From NCBI GenBank assembly GCA_007258455.2, contig VDFB02270651.1, forward strand, positions 491,916,711 through 491,980,710: a stretch of 64,000 nt of DNA. The letters run 5' to 3'. Both the position numbers and the translations under genes were made by a program. The notes beneath the pieces are model-generated. The model searched no databases. It was not told the DNA's origin and saw nothing but the letters and a program-made list of their open reading frames with translations. Shown in pieces: positions 1 through 11,189 of the stretch (within the stretch, counting starts at the first letter, position 1; every line of letters starts with the position of its first letter). The stretch is from Sequoia sempervirens. Its lineage: Eukaryota > Streptophyta > Pinopsida > Cupressales > Cupressaceae.

Positions 1-480
1 AGAAGTGCAATTTGATTCCAAAAATTTTGAAAAAAATATTTTTAGAATCTACAGAGAAAATGTGATGAGAATCTAGTTTGCATCATCTTCAAATTCTTCA
101 CGGTTTAGCCGCTATAGGTTCCCAAATATGAATATTTAGTTAAAAATAATAATTTCAATGTCCAGTTTGGCCAAAAATTGTAAACCACTATTGTGGGATC
201 ACCCTTTTGTTTTTTATTTGTCCAATAGATTTTTTTTTTTGGCTAAAGGAATTTACTTGATCTTTCTTTCTTTGCATGCTTTCTTTTGATTTTGGATCTC
301 CATTTGATAAAGGCATTTTACCTTTGATTCTTGATTTGCCTCCTTTATATTTTCTTTGATTGATACTTGTTGATCTATGTCTATGGGGTGGATGGATGTG
401 GATGGGATGGATGAAGTGAGAATGGTAGTGGTGATGTCATCAATAGCATCTTTGATAGTGTCCTTTTTGGTAGAATGTTA
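1..480 (-). other. Unresolved flank of gypsy element
   Basis: AT-rich sequence left of the gypsy protease linker. On the minus strand the linker frame continues for some tens of codons and then stops. No reverse transcriptase motif, polypurine tract or LTR end is recognisable, so the element is either cut off here or lacks its pol domains. An 11-T run lies near 230. Confidence 0.3.
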
Positions 481-1504
481 ATGTCAAAATAAGCTTGCAC
501 ATCCTTAGTGAATTGGAAAGATGGTTTAGTAAAGGCCACAATAGGAGATTCATACCTTAGCCCATAGTAGGTGGGATGGAAAGATGATGGTTGAATATCC
601 TCATCAAGGTCATGATCAAAGAGTGGGTTATCATAGATGTCTTGGTCAAATAGGGGGTTGTCACGGGTATCAAAATTTTGAGTGGGAGTAGATATGGGAA
701 GGGTGGGTGTATCATTAGGATCACAAAAGTTTTCAATCCTAGCACGGTCATTTTCCTACATTCCTTTTGTATTTTTCTCAACATCATTGTTGGAATTATG
801 ATCCTTCTCGATGGCAGTAGTAGTGTCTTTTGCTAAAAAATTATCCAAACGATATTCTCCACATCCTAGATCATGGATTTGGACCTTGTGGTTTGATAGT
901 GCAATAACTTTGGTAGATGCTTTTAAGGATTCAGGATAACGTGTTTTTGGGAAGAAGATACTTCGTAATTGCTAGGGGTTTCAGATTTAGGGCTTAGATT
1001 ATGGCTATACATGAAATAATCAAGATCTCCTTGTATTGTGATTTCAACTCCCTCATGAGAAAACTTCAAACATTGATGGTATGTAGAGGATATTGCTTGC
1101 GTTTCATGTATCCATGGTCTTCCAAATGGGATATTATAGGTCAAGGGGAGATCAAGGACTTGGAAAACCACATCTTTCACCATAGGGCCAACTCTGATTG
1201 GTAGAGTAACTGATCCTTTAGATAAGTGCTCCTCTGCATCATATCCCTTCATGGTAATCTTTTTACCAGAGTCTATTACACTTTTTGAATATCCCAATGC
1301 ATGTATAAACTTTGAAGAGCATATACTTAAACTAGCTCTTCCATCTATTAGAACATGTTTGACTAGACATTTATGGATCAAAACCTCAATATGAAGTGGA
1401 GCATTATGCAGATGGGTAAGTGATGCATCATCATTTTCAGTAAATGATAGGCAATGAGGTGTGATCGAGTGTCCCACCATAGCTTGGGAATGACAAACTT
1501 TCAT
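481..1504 (-). pseudogene. Ty3/gypsy aspartic protease region plus linker
   Basis: Reading leftward from 1504, the translation contains LIDGRASLSICSSKF, a Ty3/gypsy retropepsin active-site segment in which the usual D(S/T/G)GAS reads DGRAS. About 75 residues later comes GRPWIHETQAISSTYHQ, matching the G-RPWIH signature after the protease in Tat/Ogre-type plant gypsy elements. Downstream an open, acidic and aromatic linker (repeated DNPLFD motif, 540-760) follows in the way known for Tat elements. The protease cleaves Gag-Pol during particle maturation. The Gly-to-Arg change beside the catalytic Asp and stops between segments suggest it is dead. No RT follows before the window edge. Confidence 0.7.
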
Positions 1505-1548
1505 ATCAATTGGTACAATGTCTTTCTTATCATGAATTTGATTGTGAA

Positions 1549-1860
1549 CTATAGAATGTTAAGAATGATAGTGTCATAGACATAGTTTACATTATTTCCT
1601 TTGTTGTTTGATGAAGAAAATTCCCCTTTTTCATAGTTTGGTAGAGGGTTCTTGAATGCTCCATGATCATTGTTCGTTTGGGGTCCTTCTAAAAATATTG
1701 TCTTGTTATCAATCAAGTCTTGTATCAAATGTTTCAATTGCATGCAGTTATTGGTTTTATGTCCAGGCTTGTTATAGTGAAAATCACAAAAGTATGCATC
1801 ATTCCACTAGGATGGTTTAACTTGTGGGTTATAATCTCATGCCTTCGGTAAATTTATGAC
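1549..1860 (-). pseudogene. Gypsy gag zinc-finger segment
   Basis: The minus-strand translation near 1740-1800 gives CDFHYNKPGHKTNNC followed by MQLKHLIQDLIDNKTIF. This is the compact C/H zinc finger and following helix typical of Tat-type gypsy Gag, where it binds RNA. It lies between gag (2188-3090) and protease (923-1504) in the expected order. Stop codons separate it from both, and 1860-2187 is Asn/Gln-rich and degraded. Confidence 0.6.
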
Positions 1861-2187
1861 TTTACCTTCAAGAAGCTCTTTCAATGACGATTCGAGTGAC
1901 TATCCCAAAGATGTGAATTTTTGACGATTTGATGATGGTTTTTTATATGGGGTTGAAGCTAGTTTAGATTTAGCATTACCTTGATGGTTGTTTTGATTAA
2001 CATTTTGGTTGTTGTTTTGATTGTTGGTTGGATTATTGTTTTGATGGGTCTTGGTGGTAGCTGTTGGTAAGTTGAATACTGGTTTTACATTTTGTGTTTT
2101 AGCTGAAGTGTCATTCTTAATAGCATTCTTGTTTCATTGCCAAAACTTTGGTTTATCACTATTGTTGTAATTTTTGGAGGAGTTTGA

Positions 2188-3090
2188 TTAGTTTTTTTTA
2201 TTGTAAAGTTTTACAACTCCTCTTTTGGTCAAGGCTTCTTCAATTTTCATCCCATTTTCAATCAATTTATCAAAAGTAGGTGGACATTGTAATTCCAATC
2301 TATAACTCATTTCATCATTTATATTTTCAATAAAAATCCCCATCTTTTCCTTTTCTAGTATGGGATGAGAATATCTTGTAAACATTCTTCTCCACCTTTG
2401 CAAAAATACAAGGAATGATTCACCCTTTTTTTTGGTATTGCAAAGGTCCTTCATTGTTATTTCATGTTGAATGTTATAGGAGTATTGAGTGATGAATTTG
2501 TTAACCAGCTCTTCAAAGGTTTTGATGGGTGTTGCAAGTTTGGAGAACCATTCAAGGCATTGTCTATGTAGGTTGTGTGGAAATAATCTCATCAAGTAAG
2601 TTTCTTCGTGTGCAAACTCAAGACTCATGGTTCTAAATTCCCTCACATGATCTATTGGATCTATCTTACTATTGTATTTTTGATACTTTGGGAATTCACA
2701 ATGTTTAGGAAAATGGATCATGTTGATGGATTGATCAAAAGGATATGGACAAACATCTTGTAGCAAGTATTGTTTTGATGTTCCCCTTTGCATGTCAAGC
2801 ATTTGTTGTTGGAGGTTTTTCATTTGAAGAGTTAATGCAATCACTTGTTCTAAACCATTTTTAGGATTTGTAGGAGATGCTTTCAATTGATTAACATCAA
2901 AGTCATCAGGAAATTTGACACCTTGTTTAGCCAACATTAGGAGGTATTTTTCCCCATTTCTTTCAAAAATATTTTCTAAGCACTTGTGGAAGTTTGGATC
3001 TTGTTCAACGTTTTGGATGTCTTCCTCAGTTATTTTGTCACCTTTAGTGTTGTGGCTTCCATGGAAAGAATTTTCTTTAGCTTCAACCAT
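2188..3090 (-). CDS. Ty3/gypsy retrotransposon Gag (retrotrans_gag type)
   Basis: A 300-residue ORF with ATG at 3090. Residues about 140-265 match the plant retrotrans_gag capsid-like domain: a P-x-D-H-x-R-E-F start, LFPHNLHRQCLEWFSKL, the FEELVNKFITQYS helix and GESFLVFLQRWRRM. Gag forms the retrotransposon particle and packages element RNA. It is the longest intact stretch of this element and is followed in order by zinc finger and protease. Stop codons downstream show the Gag-Pol is broken. The start is the first ATG after the leader; no Kozak context decides it. Confidence 0.8.
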   Translation of the reverse strand: MVEAKENSFHGSHNTKGDKITEEDIQNVEQDPNFHKCLENIFERNGEKYLLMLAKQGVKFPDDFDVNQLKASPTNPKNGLEQVIALTLQMKNLQQQMLDMQRGTSKQYLLQDVCPYPFDQSINMIHFPKHCEFPKYQKYNSKIDPIDHVREFRTMSLEFAHEETYLMRLFPHNLHRQCLEWFSKLATPIKTFEELVNKFITQYSYNIQHEITMKDLCNTKKKGESFLVFLQRWRRMFTRYSHPILEKEKMGIFIENINDEMSYRLELQCPPTFDKLIENGMKIEEALTKRGVVKLYNKKN

Positions 3091-3534
3091 GGTGTTTTGA
3101 GTTTTGATGTTTTGAGTTTCAAGTTCTTTTTCCTTGAGTTTCTACTTTTGTAATCTTGTTTGAATGGGCATACAAGTGTTACACTTTAACTAAACTTTGA
3201 TATTTTTTTGGAAGAGTGCCAAGGATGAAAACTAATTCAAATAGAATGACAAATTCTATCAATGAGACTAAGTTTAATTTGATTATACAACTTTGTTTCG
3301 TGATGAAAGGATGACAAATTTTGATGATGAAACTAGGCATAACAATCAAGGATATGATAAGTTTGATGATTTAGGAACTTTGAGATGTTTAGATCTAGGC
3401 TTAGATTAGAGAATTCCACATGTAGAAGTTAGTTTTAACAAATTTAGACTCTGTGGTACCTAAGGAATGATTTTGGGCTGAAAAAGATTCTGAATTCTAA
3501 TTCAAACTGTGAAATAGGGGATAAATTTAACTCT
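3091..3534 (-). other. Gypsy 5' leader, part 1
   Basis: Non-coding AT-rich sequence upstream of gag on the minus strand. Short 'gatgacaaattt(t)gat' motifs recur at 3240-3340. No gene seen. Confidence 0.4.
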
Positions 3535-3665
3535 CGGGTTTTACATTTAATGGATGCGCTAAAAAAATTGACAGATGTGTTATAAGACTAACTGGATGTG
3601 CTATATAGAGGATGGATGCACTAGAAAAATACTCAAATGTGCTATAAAACTGCCTGGATGCACTG
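3535..3665. repeat. Degenerate tandem repeat, 'gatgtgctaaaa' unit
   Basis: About five imperfect copies of a 20-26-bp unit built around 'ggatg(t/c)gct(a/t)(t/a)aa'. The same unit forms a longer array at 11190-11480, on the other side of the copia insertion. This supports both stretches being parts of one gypsy leader split by the copia element. Confidence 0.6.
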
Positions 3666-4221
3666 AATTGGGAAAATATCACAATTTCTTGCAAGTTTGT
3701 TTGATTTTTCTAATTTTCTAGTTAGAGAATTGGTTGTTTCAAAGGATGTTTTCTGAATCAAGGTTTTTACTTCCACTATGTGATTTTTTGTTTGAATTTT
3801 TTTCAAAAATCACATTAGTAATTTACACATCAAACATGTACAATCCTAAGGCTATGCAAGACAATATTTACTAGATTCGCACTTGGATTTTACTCTAGTT
3901 GTGCCTACTTTTAGCAGGATTAGAAGCTTGACCTCATTGGCTCCCCTCCATGACACTCACTTCTCAAGGAAACCAATCTTTAGTACCCATGAATCTCCCA
4001 TGGCATACTTATCATCTCTACTAAAAGCTGCAAAAATGTGGGACAACTTCAAAGGTTAGACCTTCTGCGCCAGTAAATAGAATAAGGATTTTGGCTTGCT
4101 ATAACAAAGGGTTATAGTATAGGAATTTTTTTTGTGGGGATCATCCATTCAGCAAGAGACCATTGCTTCCTTTCTTATCGGAACAATCCTCGTGATACTT
4201 AAACTTTCCTCTTGAGTGCCC
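3666..4221. other. Gypsy leader or unassigned sequence left of copia LTR
   Basis: No coding potential seen. The sequence changes abruptly at 4222, where similarity to the copia 3' LTR begins. Confidence 0.4.
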
Positions 4222-4616
4222 ACAAAGTTGATTAAAGCCTATTTATCTCAAGCAAGTTGAAGAGAGTGATTTTCAGTTTTATTGTAGGTTGTGAAGAAGG
4301 TCGGTGAAGGAAGAAGAAGCATTCTCAAGAAAGAATTGGAGCTATTATAATCTACTTTAGAAGATTGAATAATAGAATAATTCTTGGTGGAGTTTTTTCC
4401 TAAAAGGGTTTCTCCATGGTACATCTTGTGTAATCTTTCTAATATCCTGTCTACTTCTTCTATCAACTTTTGTCTACATAGAACTACAAATAGTAAAATA
4501 TATTAATCAAGATAATCACCCACAAAGAATATGTAACAAAGGAAAAAGCTTATTTAGATAAGCAATATTAATGTTTTATAGAGTATTAAGCTAAGAAAAC
4601 ACCTCATTTTTCAACA
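4222..4616 (+). repeat. Truncated 5' LTR of copia-1
   Basis: This aligns with 10424-10815 over its whole length, starting at 'acaaagttgattaaagcc' and ending at 'tcaaca'. The upstream 0.87 kb present in the 3' LTR is missing, and no target-site duplication can be read on this side. Confidence 0.85.
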
Positions 4617-4618
4617 TT

Positions 4619-4630
4619 TGGTATCAGAGT
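4619..4630 (+). promoter_or_regulatory. Primer binding site of copia-1 (initiator-Met tRNA)
   Basis: TGGTATCAGAGT lies 2 bp after the LTR end. The plant Ty1/copia consensus TGGTATCAGAGC is complementary to the 3' end of initiator tRNA-Met and primes minus-strand DNA synthesis. Confidence 0.85.
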
Positions 4631-4746
4631 TGAGGTTGGGTAGAGTATCAGGATGCCTTTCTCTTAAAGTTTGAAGGATTTATTGGCTTAGTGGGAGCTT
4701 TTATTATTTTAGTTATTTTCTGATTTTGGAATTAAGTTTTGTTACA

Positions 4747-5470
4747 ATGAATTCTCAGTTAGATATTAAAAGGTTCAATGGTTGTAACTATGAAATGTGG
4801 AAATTAAAAATGGAAGATCTTGAAGAAAGAGATCAATGGTTAGTGGTTAATAATCAGACATAGACACCTATAACTATTTCAGATGAAGATTAGGCTAAGT
4901 TAGATAAGAAGGCAAGAGGAACAATTAGATTATGTCTTGTTGATTCTATTCTCTTGAATGTTTTAGAGGAAAATACTGCATATAAATTGTGGAAGAGAAT
5001 AGGGGATATTTATCAAACAAAAAGTCTAAAAAATAAGTTGTATTTGAAAAGGAAGTTGTATTCATTAAAAATGAAAGATGGCAATTCTGTAGCACAACAT
5101 TTAAATGCTTTCAATTTAATCCTTAGTTAGCTAGCATCTATAGATGTAAAGCTAGAAGATGAGGATAAATGCATTTTATTACTTTTCTCTTTACCAGATT
5201 CTTGGGAAAATCTAATTGTTGCAATTAGTGGTAATGGTGCAGATCCAAAGATGGACAACATCATTCCTACTCTCCTATCAGAGGAGATGAGAAGGAAATT
5301 TAAAATTGGCTCCCAAGATGCCTTGTTTGTAAGAGGTAGGCCTAAAGAGAAGAAATCTAAGGAAAACAAGAAAAGGAAAGGGTAAGTCCAAAGGACGGTC
5401 GAATACCCCTGGTAAGAGTAAGGTAAAGTGTTGGAATTGTGGAAAACCTGGACATATTAAAAAGGATTGT
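4747..5470 (+). pseudogene. copia-1 Gag with CCHC zinc knuckle
   Basis: The translation from ATG 4747 begins MNSQLDIKRFNGCNYEMWK, the UBN2/DUF4219-type copia Gag start. It continues with LYSLKMKDGNSVAQHLNAFN and LLLFSLPDSWENL. A zinc knuckle CWNCGKPGHIKKDC (5429-5470) binds RNA. In-frame stops (near 4861, 4891 and 5128) and a frame change after 5380 break it. Confidence 0.8.
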
Positions 5471-5519
5471 AAGAACAAGAAAAAGAGTTTTGATGCTTCT
5501 ATAGACAAATCCACTAATG

Positions 5520-5960
5520 ATAGTAATGATGCATTAGTCATTTCTTCTAATACTATTGTTGATAACTCTTCGCTTATTGATTCGGGTTGCTCTTATCATA
5601 TGACTAATAACAAGGAGTGGTCCTCTAAGTATACTACATATGATGGAGGAGATATCTTCTTTGGAGACAACAACACTTGTAACAAAGGTTGTTGGAAAAG
5701 GAGAGGTAAAATTGTGTTTCATTGATGGTAGGGTTAAGACCCTTAATGATGTTTTACATATTCTAGGACTTGCTAGAAATCTAATTTCTATTTCTAAGTT
5801 CAATGATTTTGGAATGCATGTGACATTTGACAAAGGTGGTTGTAGATTAGTGAAAGGGAATATGGTGGTTGCTAAAGGATCTCGGATTGAGACTTTGTTT
5901 AAGTTGAATACCTCTAATGTAAATATTTTATCCAATGTAACTGAAGCTAAAAATACATGT
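5520..5960 (+). pseudogene. copia-1 protease region
   Basis: SSLIDSGCSYHMTNN at about 5568-5610 is the copia retropepsin site, with catalytic Asp codon 5579-5581 retained. After a frameshift, 5640-5966 encodes VLHILGLARNLISISK and later strands of the protease/GAG-pre-integrase boundary. Two frames are needed to read the domain. Confidence 0.75.
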
Positions 5961-7060
5961 ATGCTATGAAACCATAGATTGGGCCATATAGGTGAAAAAT
6001 GTCTTAGGACCATTCTTAATAAAAATTTGGTTGATGACATTCCTAATTATAATATTGGCAAAAAATGACTTTTGTGAGCACTATGTGTTTGGAAAGAAAT
6101 CTAGATCTAAATTTCCTAGTGGTACAAATAAAGCTAAAATATTATTAGAGATTATTCACTTAGATGTAATGGGCCCTATGAATATTGAATCTATTGGAAA
6201 ATCTAGATACTATGTCACATTTATTGATGATGTCTGAAGATACACTTGGATATATTTTATGCATAGAAAATATGATGTGTTTAATAAGTTTAAGGAATTT
6301 AAGGCTTTGGTTGAGAAACAATCAAATCATAAGATAAAAGTGTTGAGATCAGATAATGGTGGTGATTATTGTTCTATGGAATTTTTTGATTATTATAAGC
6401 ATGCATGAATAGTGAGACAAAAAACTACTCCATATACACCTCAACAAAATGGAGTAGCAAAAAGGATAAACCGAACCTTAATGGAAAGAGCTAGGAGTAT
6501 GTTAAGTAGTGCTAAGCTAGATCAGTCTCTTTGGGTTGAGGTGGTATGTACTTTTTATTTAATCAATAGATCCCCTAGTTCATCTATTGAAGATAAAATA
6601 CCTTATGAAATGTGGTTAGGAAAAAATCCTAGTGTTGCACATTTAAGGATCTTTGGTTGTGAGGCTTTTGTTCATGTGCCTCAAGAAAAGTGATCTAAAT
6701 TGGATCCTAAAGCACATAAATTCATATTCATAGGTTATGGTGAAAATGTAAAAGGATACAACATTTGGAATCTAGTAACTATAAAAGTTTATTTATCTAG
6801 AGATGTTATTTTCAAGGAATTTAGAGCTTATTCAAGAGAAGAACAACCAAAGGAAAAGGATACTTCTCAAACAATGCATTTTGAGACAACTACTGAGAAG
6901 CATGTTCAAGATGCACATGTTGGAGAATAATTGGATGGATTGGAAGAGGAGAGTTCAAAGAGTTCTTCTGAAATAGATGCTCAAGATGATCATATTCAGG
7001 AACAAGTAGAAACCCTTTTGAGGAGATCCACAAGACAATAAAATCTTGTTGATAGGTATA
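5961..7060 (+). pseudogene. copia-1 integrase
   Basis: Fragments in several frames give the catalytic core: DVMGPMNIESIGKSRYYVTF (first Asp), LRSDNGGDYCS (second Asp, near 6350) and TPYTPQQNGVAKRINRTLME (catalytic Glu replaced by Lys, normally N-G-V-A-E-R). The C-terminal GKNPSVAHLRIFGCEAFVHVP and the linker to RT follow. At least five stops interrupt it. Integrase would insert element DNA into host chromatin. Confidence 0.8.
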
Positions 7061-9033
7061 GCCCACTTAATTTCCATTGTATTTTTGCTTTAATGAGTAC
7101 TAATGATGAACCCAGTTCTTATAGGGAAGCTTTTTCCTCATCTGAGAACAAGCTTTCGTCACAAGCTATGCATGAAGAAATGGAATCCTTAGATACTTGT
7201 GACACATGGGATCTTGAGAGTTTGCCCAAAGATAGAAGGGCCATTGGTTGTAAATAGATATTTAAAAAGAAGATTGGTGCAAATGGTAATCTTGAAAGGT
7301 ACAAGGCTAGATTAGTAGCCAAGGGCTACTCCTAGAGAGAGGGAGTTGACTTTAATGAAATCTTCTCTCCTGTTGCTAAACTTACTTCTATTAGATTCTT
7401 TTTGTCAATTGTTGCTGCTTATGATTGTGAAATTGAGAAAATGGATGTGAAAACTATATTTTTGCATGAGCATATTGATGAGGAGATTTATATGAAGCAA
7501 CTTGATGGTTTTGTTGTAAAAGGAAAATAAGAATTGGTTTGCAGGTTAAAGAGATCTTTATATGGATTGAAACAGTCACTCAGAATGTGGTATCAAAAGT
7601 TTGATACTTTTACATTGATAATTGGTTATGTTAGGAGTGAGGAAGATCATTGTGCTTAGGGTATGTTCAGGATCATGAAGGGCCAAAAAGTGGCGATATG
7701 ATGGGTATTTGTAGGGTGTGTGGTTGATGAATTTTTTTTAACCAAAAATTGATGAAATGAAAATGGTTTTTAAAAGAGATCCTCAGCTTTCCACCAATAT
7801 AAATTATGCTTCACTTTGAATTTAATAAAGAATTATTATTCATTTTCTATTTGAATTACGACTAAAGTCATGATTGATAGGCTGATTGAAAAACATCTAT
7901 AGCTTTCAAACAATATCACATTTTTTGAATCCAAAAATTGCATCACATTCTATGCTTTGCATATTATAGGATTAAAAAAAGAAAAATTGAATTTCAAGAA
8001 GTTTTGACCAAGTTAAGGTGGTCAGACATACGATTTTTTATATTTTTTTAAAGTTGTAATAAAAAATTCATAATTAATTATTTACTTGGAAAAAAATTAC
8101 AAAAAAATATGCATCACATCTAGACATGAGTCCTCTACTTATGTCTAAAATATTATAAAAATATTATCATTTTATTGTGCTTAGGGTGGTCGCATTGCAC
8201 CTACTTGTTATTTTTTCCCTGAAATTTAAGTACTCATGCATTGAAATTTCAAATTTTCACCAAATAGATTTTTTTATTTTCTAAATAAATCTAGTAGTTT
8301 AGAAAATACATTCAATTTTCTACAAATTCTATTCTTACATATTTTTGAAATAATATAGATAACTTATTCAAATTTTTACGTCAAGTTTCCTAATTCTAAT
8401 TTTTCTGAATTTTTTGCCACTTAAGGGCCCTTTTTTCCATGATGATCTTGCACATACCTTTTACATAAAAGTTATTATGATCAAATTTTAATTATTATCT
8501 TGTATGTTGATGACATCTTGTTTATTGGTAACAACAAGGTAGTGATCAAAGAATTGAAAGCACAACTCTCAAGCACATTTCAGATGAAAGATATAGGGGC
8601 TACAAAATATATCCTCGGTATGAAGATCAGTAGAGATAGAGGTAACATAAAGCTTTTCTTAAGTCTGAGCAATTATGTTGATACTATTTTGAAACAATTT
8701 AACATGTAGGACAATAAACCAGTTAATATTCCTTTACTAGTTGGCACAAAGTTAAGTTTAGATATGAGTCCTAAATCTAATTTTGATTATGAGGAAATAT
8801 CTAAAATTTTGTATGCTAGTGCAATTGGTAGTTTAATGTATGCAATGGTCAGTATGAGACCATATATAGTACAAGCAGTGGGAGTTCTTAGTAGGTTTGT
8901 GTCTAAACCTGGTAAAGAAAATTGGACTTATGTTAAGATGGTGTTTAGATATTTACGAGGGACTTCATATTACTATTTAGTTTATCATGGTTCTAATAAT
9001 ATTGATATTATGAATAGATCAGTGGACATATAG
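7061..9033 (+). pseudogene. copia-1 reverse transcriptase, split by a MITE
   Basis: The N-terminal half (7100-7658) shows ERYKARLVAKGYS and SLYGLKQSLRMWY. The C-terminal half (8464-9033) shows YVDD (8503-8514), the RT catalytic box, then IGSLMYAMVSMRPYIVQAVG and VFRYLRGTS. Between them lies an 802-bp inverted-repeat insertion (7659-8460). Without it the halves still need a frameshift. Confidence 0.85.
7659..8460. mobile_element. MITE-like DNA transposon with TTA target duplication
   Basis: Terminal inverted repeats begin GGGTATGTTCAGGATCATGA on the left and, reading inward on the other strand, GGTATGTGCAAGATCATCATG on the right. Both run into GGGCC. The insert is flanked by TTA at 7656-7658 and 8461-8463. 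Removing it rejoins the copia RT reading 'gtgctta/cataaaag'. There is no coding capacity. TIR sequence and TTA duplication fit the PIF/Harbinger (Tourist-like) class; this class call is inference. Confidence 0.75.
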
Positions 9034-9470
9034 GGGTTTATTGATTCAAATCGGGCAAGAGATCTAGATAGTTGGAGGTCAACAATTGGTTATGTGTACA
9101 CTTTGTTTGGAGTTACGGTTAGTTGGATAAGTAAGAGATAGCCCACGATTGCTTTGTCCACCACAGAAGTAGAGTACATGGCTGCCACACATGCCTCTAA
9201 AGAGGCAGTTTGTTTATAGAGACTTGGGAAAGGTATTGGTTTTAATTGCAAGCAAGTTAGGCTTGAATGTGATAGTCAAAGTGCTATTTGTTTAGCCAAA
9301 AATCCTATGTATCATGCTCATACTAAACATCTATATGTTCAGTGTCACTTTGTGTGAGAAATGGTTGAAAGTGGAAAGGTATTAATTGAAAAAGTTGACA
9401 CTTTGATTAATACTGCAAATTATCTTACAAAGCCAGTTCGTACAGATAAGTTCTCGTGGTACAGGAAGTC
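9034..9470 (+). pseudogene. copia-1 RNase H
   Basis: The translation reads FIDSNRARDLDSWRSTIGYV, then TIALSTTEVEYMA, LECDSQSAICLAKNP and HTKHLYVQCHFV, the ordered motifs of copia RNase H, which removes the RNA template. Stops lie at 9031, 9139 and 9217. Confidence 0.8.
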
Positions 9471-9542
9471 CATTGGCCTTGAGCCCTATAATTGATTTAA
9501 ATTATTATTCCTTGTTTAGAATAATTACAACATGTATAATGT

Positions 9543-9554
9543 CAAGTGGGAGAA
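9543..9554 (+). promoter_or_regulatory. Polypurine tract of copia-1
   Basis: 'caagtgggagaa' lies immediately before the 3' LTR start TGTTGG. It is the plus-strand priming site in copia elements. Confidence 0.7.
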
Positions 9555-10815
9555 TGTTGGAAATAGGATTCCATTTAATTACAATTCTAAACATTATTTA
9601 TTTCATGTATCTCCTAAGTCCTTGGAATGTGTTCAACAACACTAGGATTAGGATGAGATTAATATTTGATGAAATAATCATGTTAATTGACATTTGTAAT
9701 TAATTCTAAATGTTAGAAGCATGTGAGGGAATCCATTATGAGTTCCTAAATAATAGGGGCACATGGGGCACCCACATGGTAAGGCGACACTCACCTTGAG
9801 TTCAGTTAACTATTCGGAGTAAGAGATAACACTTCTGAGTGCATGTAAAGATCCTAGGAGTTAGGGTTTGATTTTTGCATGCATGAAGTTCAATTTAATT
9901 CAGTTCAGATCAGCTTAGTTCAGTTCAATTCAATTCAATTCAGTTTAGTTTAGTTGTGGTTCAATTATCTTTAGTTAGTTTTAGTTGAATACTAGTTGAC
10001 TTCAGTTAACTTGGAATGCATGGCTAATCACTTGAGTTGCATGACAGATAACAGGGACTACCTCCAGTTAACAAGAGATGACCATTCTTACATAAATGGT
10101 GTTGAGCAATGTTTCAGTTAACAAGAAATGACTTAGACCCAAATTGGGTGCCCAAGTTGTCTTCTTGGAATTACCTCCTTTGCATGTTGAGATATTTCTA
10201 AAGGCTTAGCTAAGTGGGACCTCTTTTGGGCACTTACTTTGAGGATGAATCCTTGAAGATATTTAGATAATAGAGGTTGAGTTGCTACTTTAGTTTGGGA
10301 CACCCAAATGGATGAAGATGAGGATTTGACATTGTTCTTCACGACATAACCCTATTTGCATGAGATAGGTGTACCTTTTAGGGATAGGGCTTGATCATTG
10401 TAATTGTAACTCATGTTGAGTTTACAAAGTTGATTAAAGCCTATTTATCTCAAACAAGTTGAAGAGAGTGATTATCAGTTTTATTGCAGGTTGTGAAGAA
10501 GGTTAGTGAAGGAAAAAGAGGCATTCTCAAGCAAGAATTGGAGCTACTATAATCTACTTCAAAATATTGAATAATAGAATAATTCTTGGTGGAGTTTTTT
10601 CCCGAAAGGGTTTCTCCACAGTATATCTTGTATAATCTTTCTAATATCCTATCTACTTCTTCTATCAACTTCTATCTACATTCTACAAATAGTAAAATGA
10701 ATTAATCAAGATAATCACCCAGAAAGAATATGTAACAAAGGAGAAAGTTTATTTAAATCAACAATATTAAAGTTTTATAAAGAATTAAGCTAAGAAAACA
10801 CCTCACTTTTCAACA
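9555..10815 (+). repeat. 3' LTR of copia-1
   Basis: It starts TGTTGGAAATAGG after the polypurine tract and ends TTTTCAACA; the last 392 bp match the 5' remnant. At 9890-10110 it holds a low-complexity stretch of ttcagttcaa-type words with several CAGTTAAC motifs. Confidence 0.85.
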
Positions 10816-11189
10816 TTATATACCAGTTGGAAGTTGCTTGGCTTTAGTGTGTTACTAGTTGGGTCATCCCTTGGGTGATATTACTTTTTCCCACAAGGCA
10901 GACTCTCTATGGATAAAATAAAATAAAAATGAATGGGTCTGACTTTTTGGTCACCTAGTTAAGGGGAGAGCATATTCCAAGCATTCATCAAGCATAAAAA
11001 AACATGGTATTCTTTAACCTTTTAATTAAGCTAGATGCCTATCTTAATCAATTTGAAAGAAAGCATTCAAATAACTCCATCCCCTGCATAAATCATTAGT
11101 AGTTGCATAAGTTTTTCTTTGACCGGTGTATCACCCACCTGCAAGCAGAAAACAACAATTAGTTCTCAGGATTTTAAGATTTTGCAAAT
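10816..11189. other. Gypsy leader, right of the copia-1 insertion
   Basis: Non-coding. No homology to the sequence left of 4222 is obvious, which agrees with a deletion at the left copia edge. Confidence 0.35.

Larger units (their letters stand above)
4222..10815 (+). mobile_element. Degenerate Ty1/copia retrotransposon (copia-1)
   Basis: The order is truncated 5' LTR, methionine-type primer site, gag, protease, integrase, reverse transcriptase, RNase H, polypurine tract, 3' LTR. INT before RT defines Ty1/copia. All coding domains carry several stops and frameshifts, and an 802-bp MITE interrupts RT. The 3' LTR is 1261 bp, but only the last 395 bp of the 5' LTR remain, so the left end has been lost by deletion or recombination. 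The element lies inside the minus-strand gypsy leader. Confidence 0.85.
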
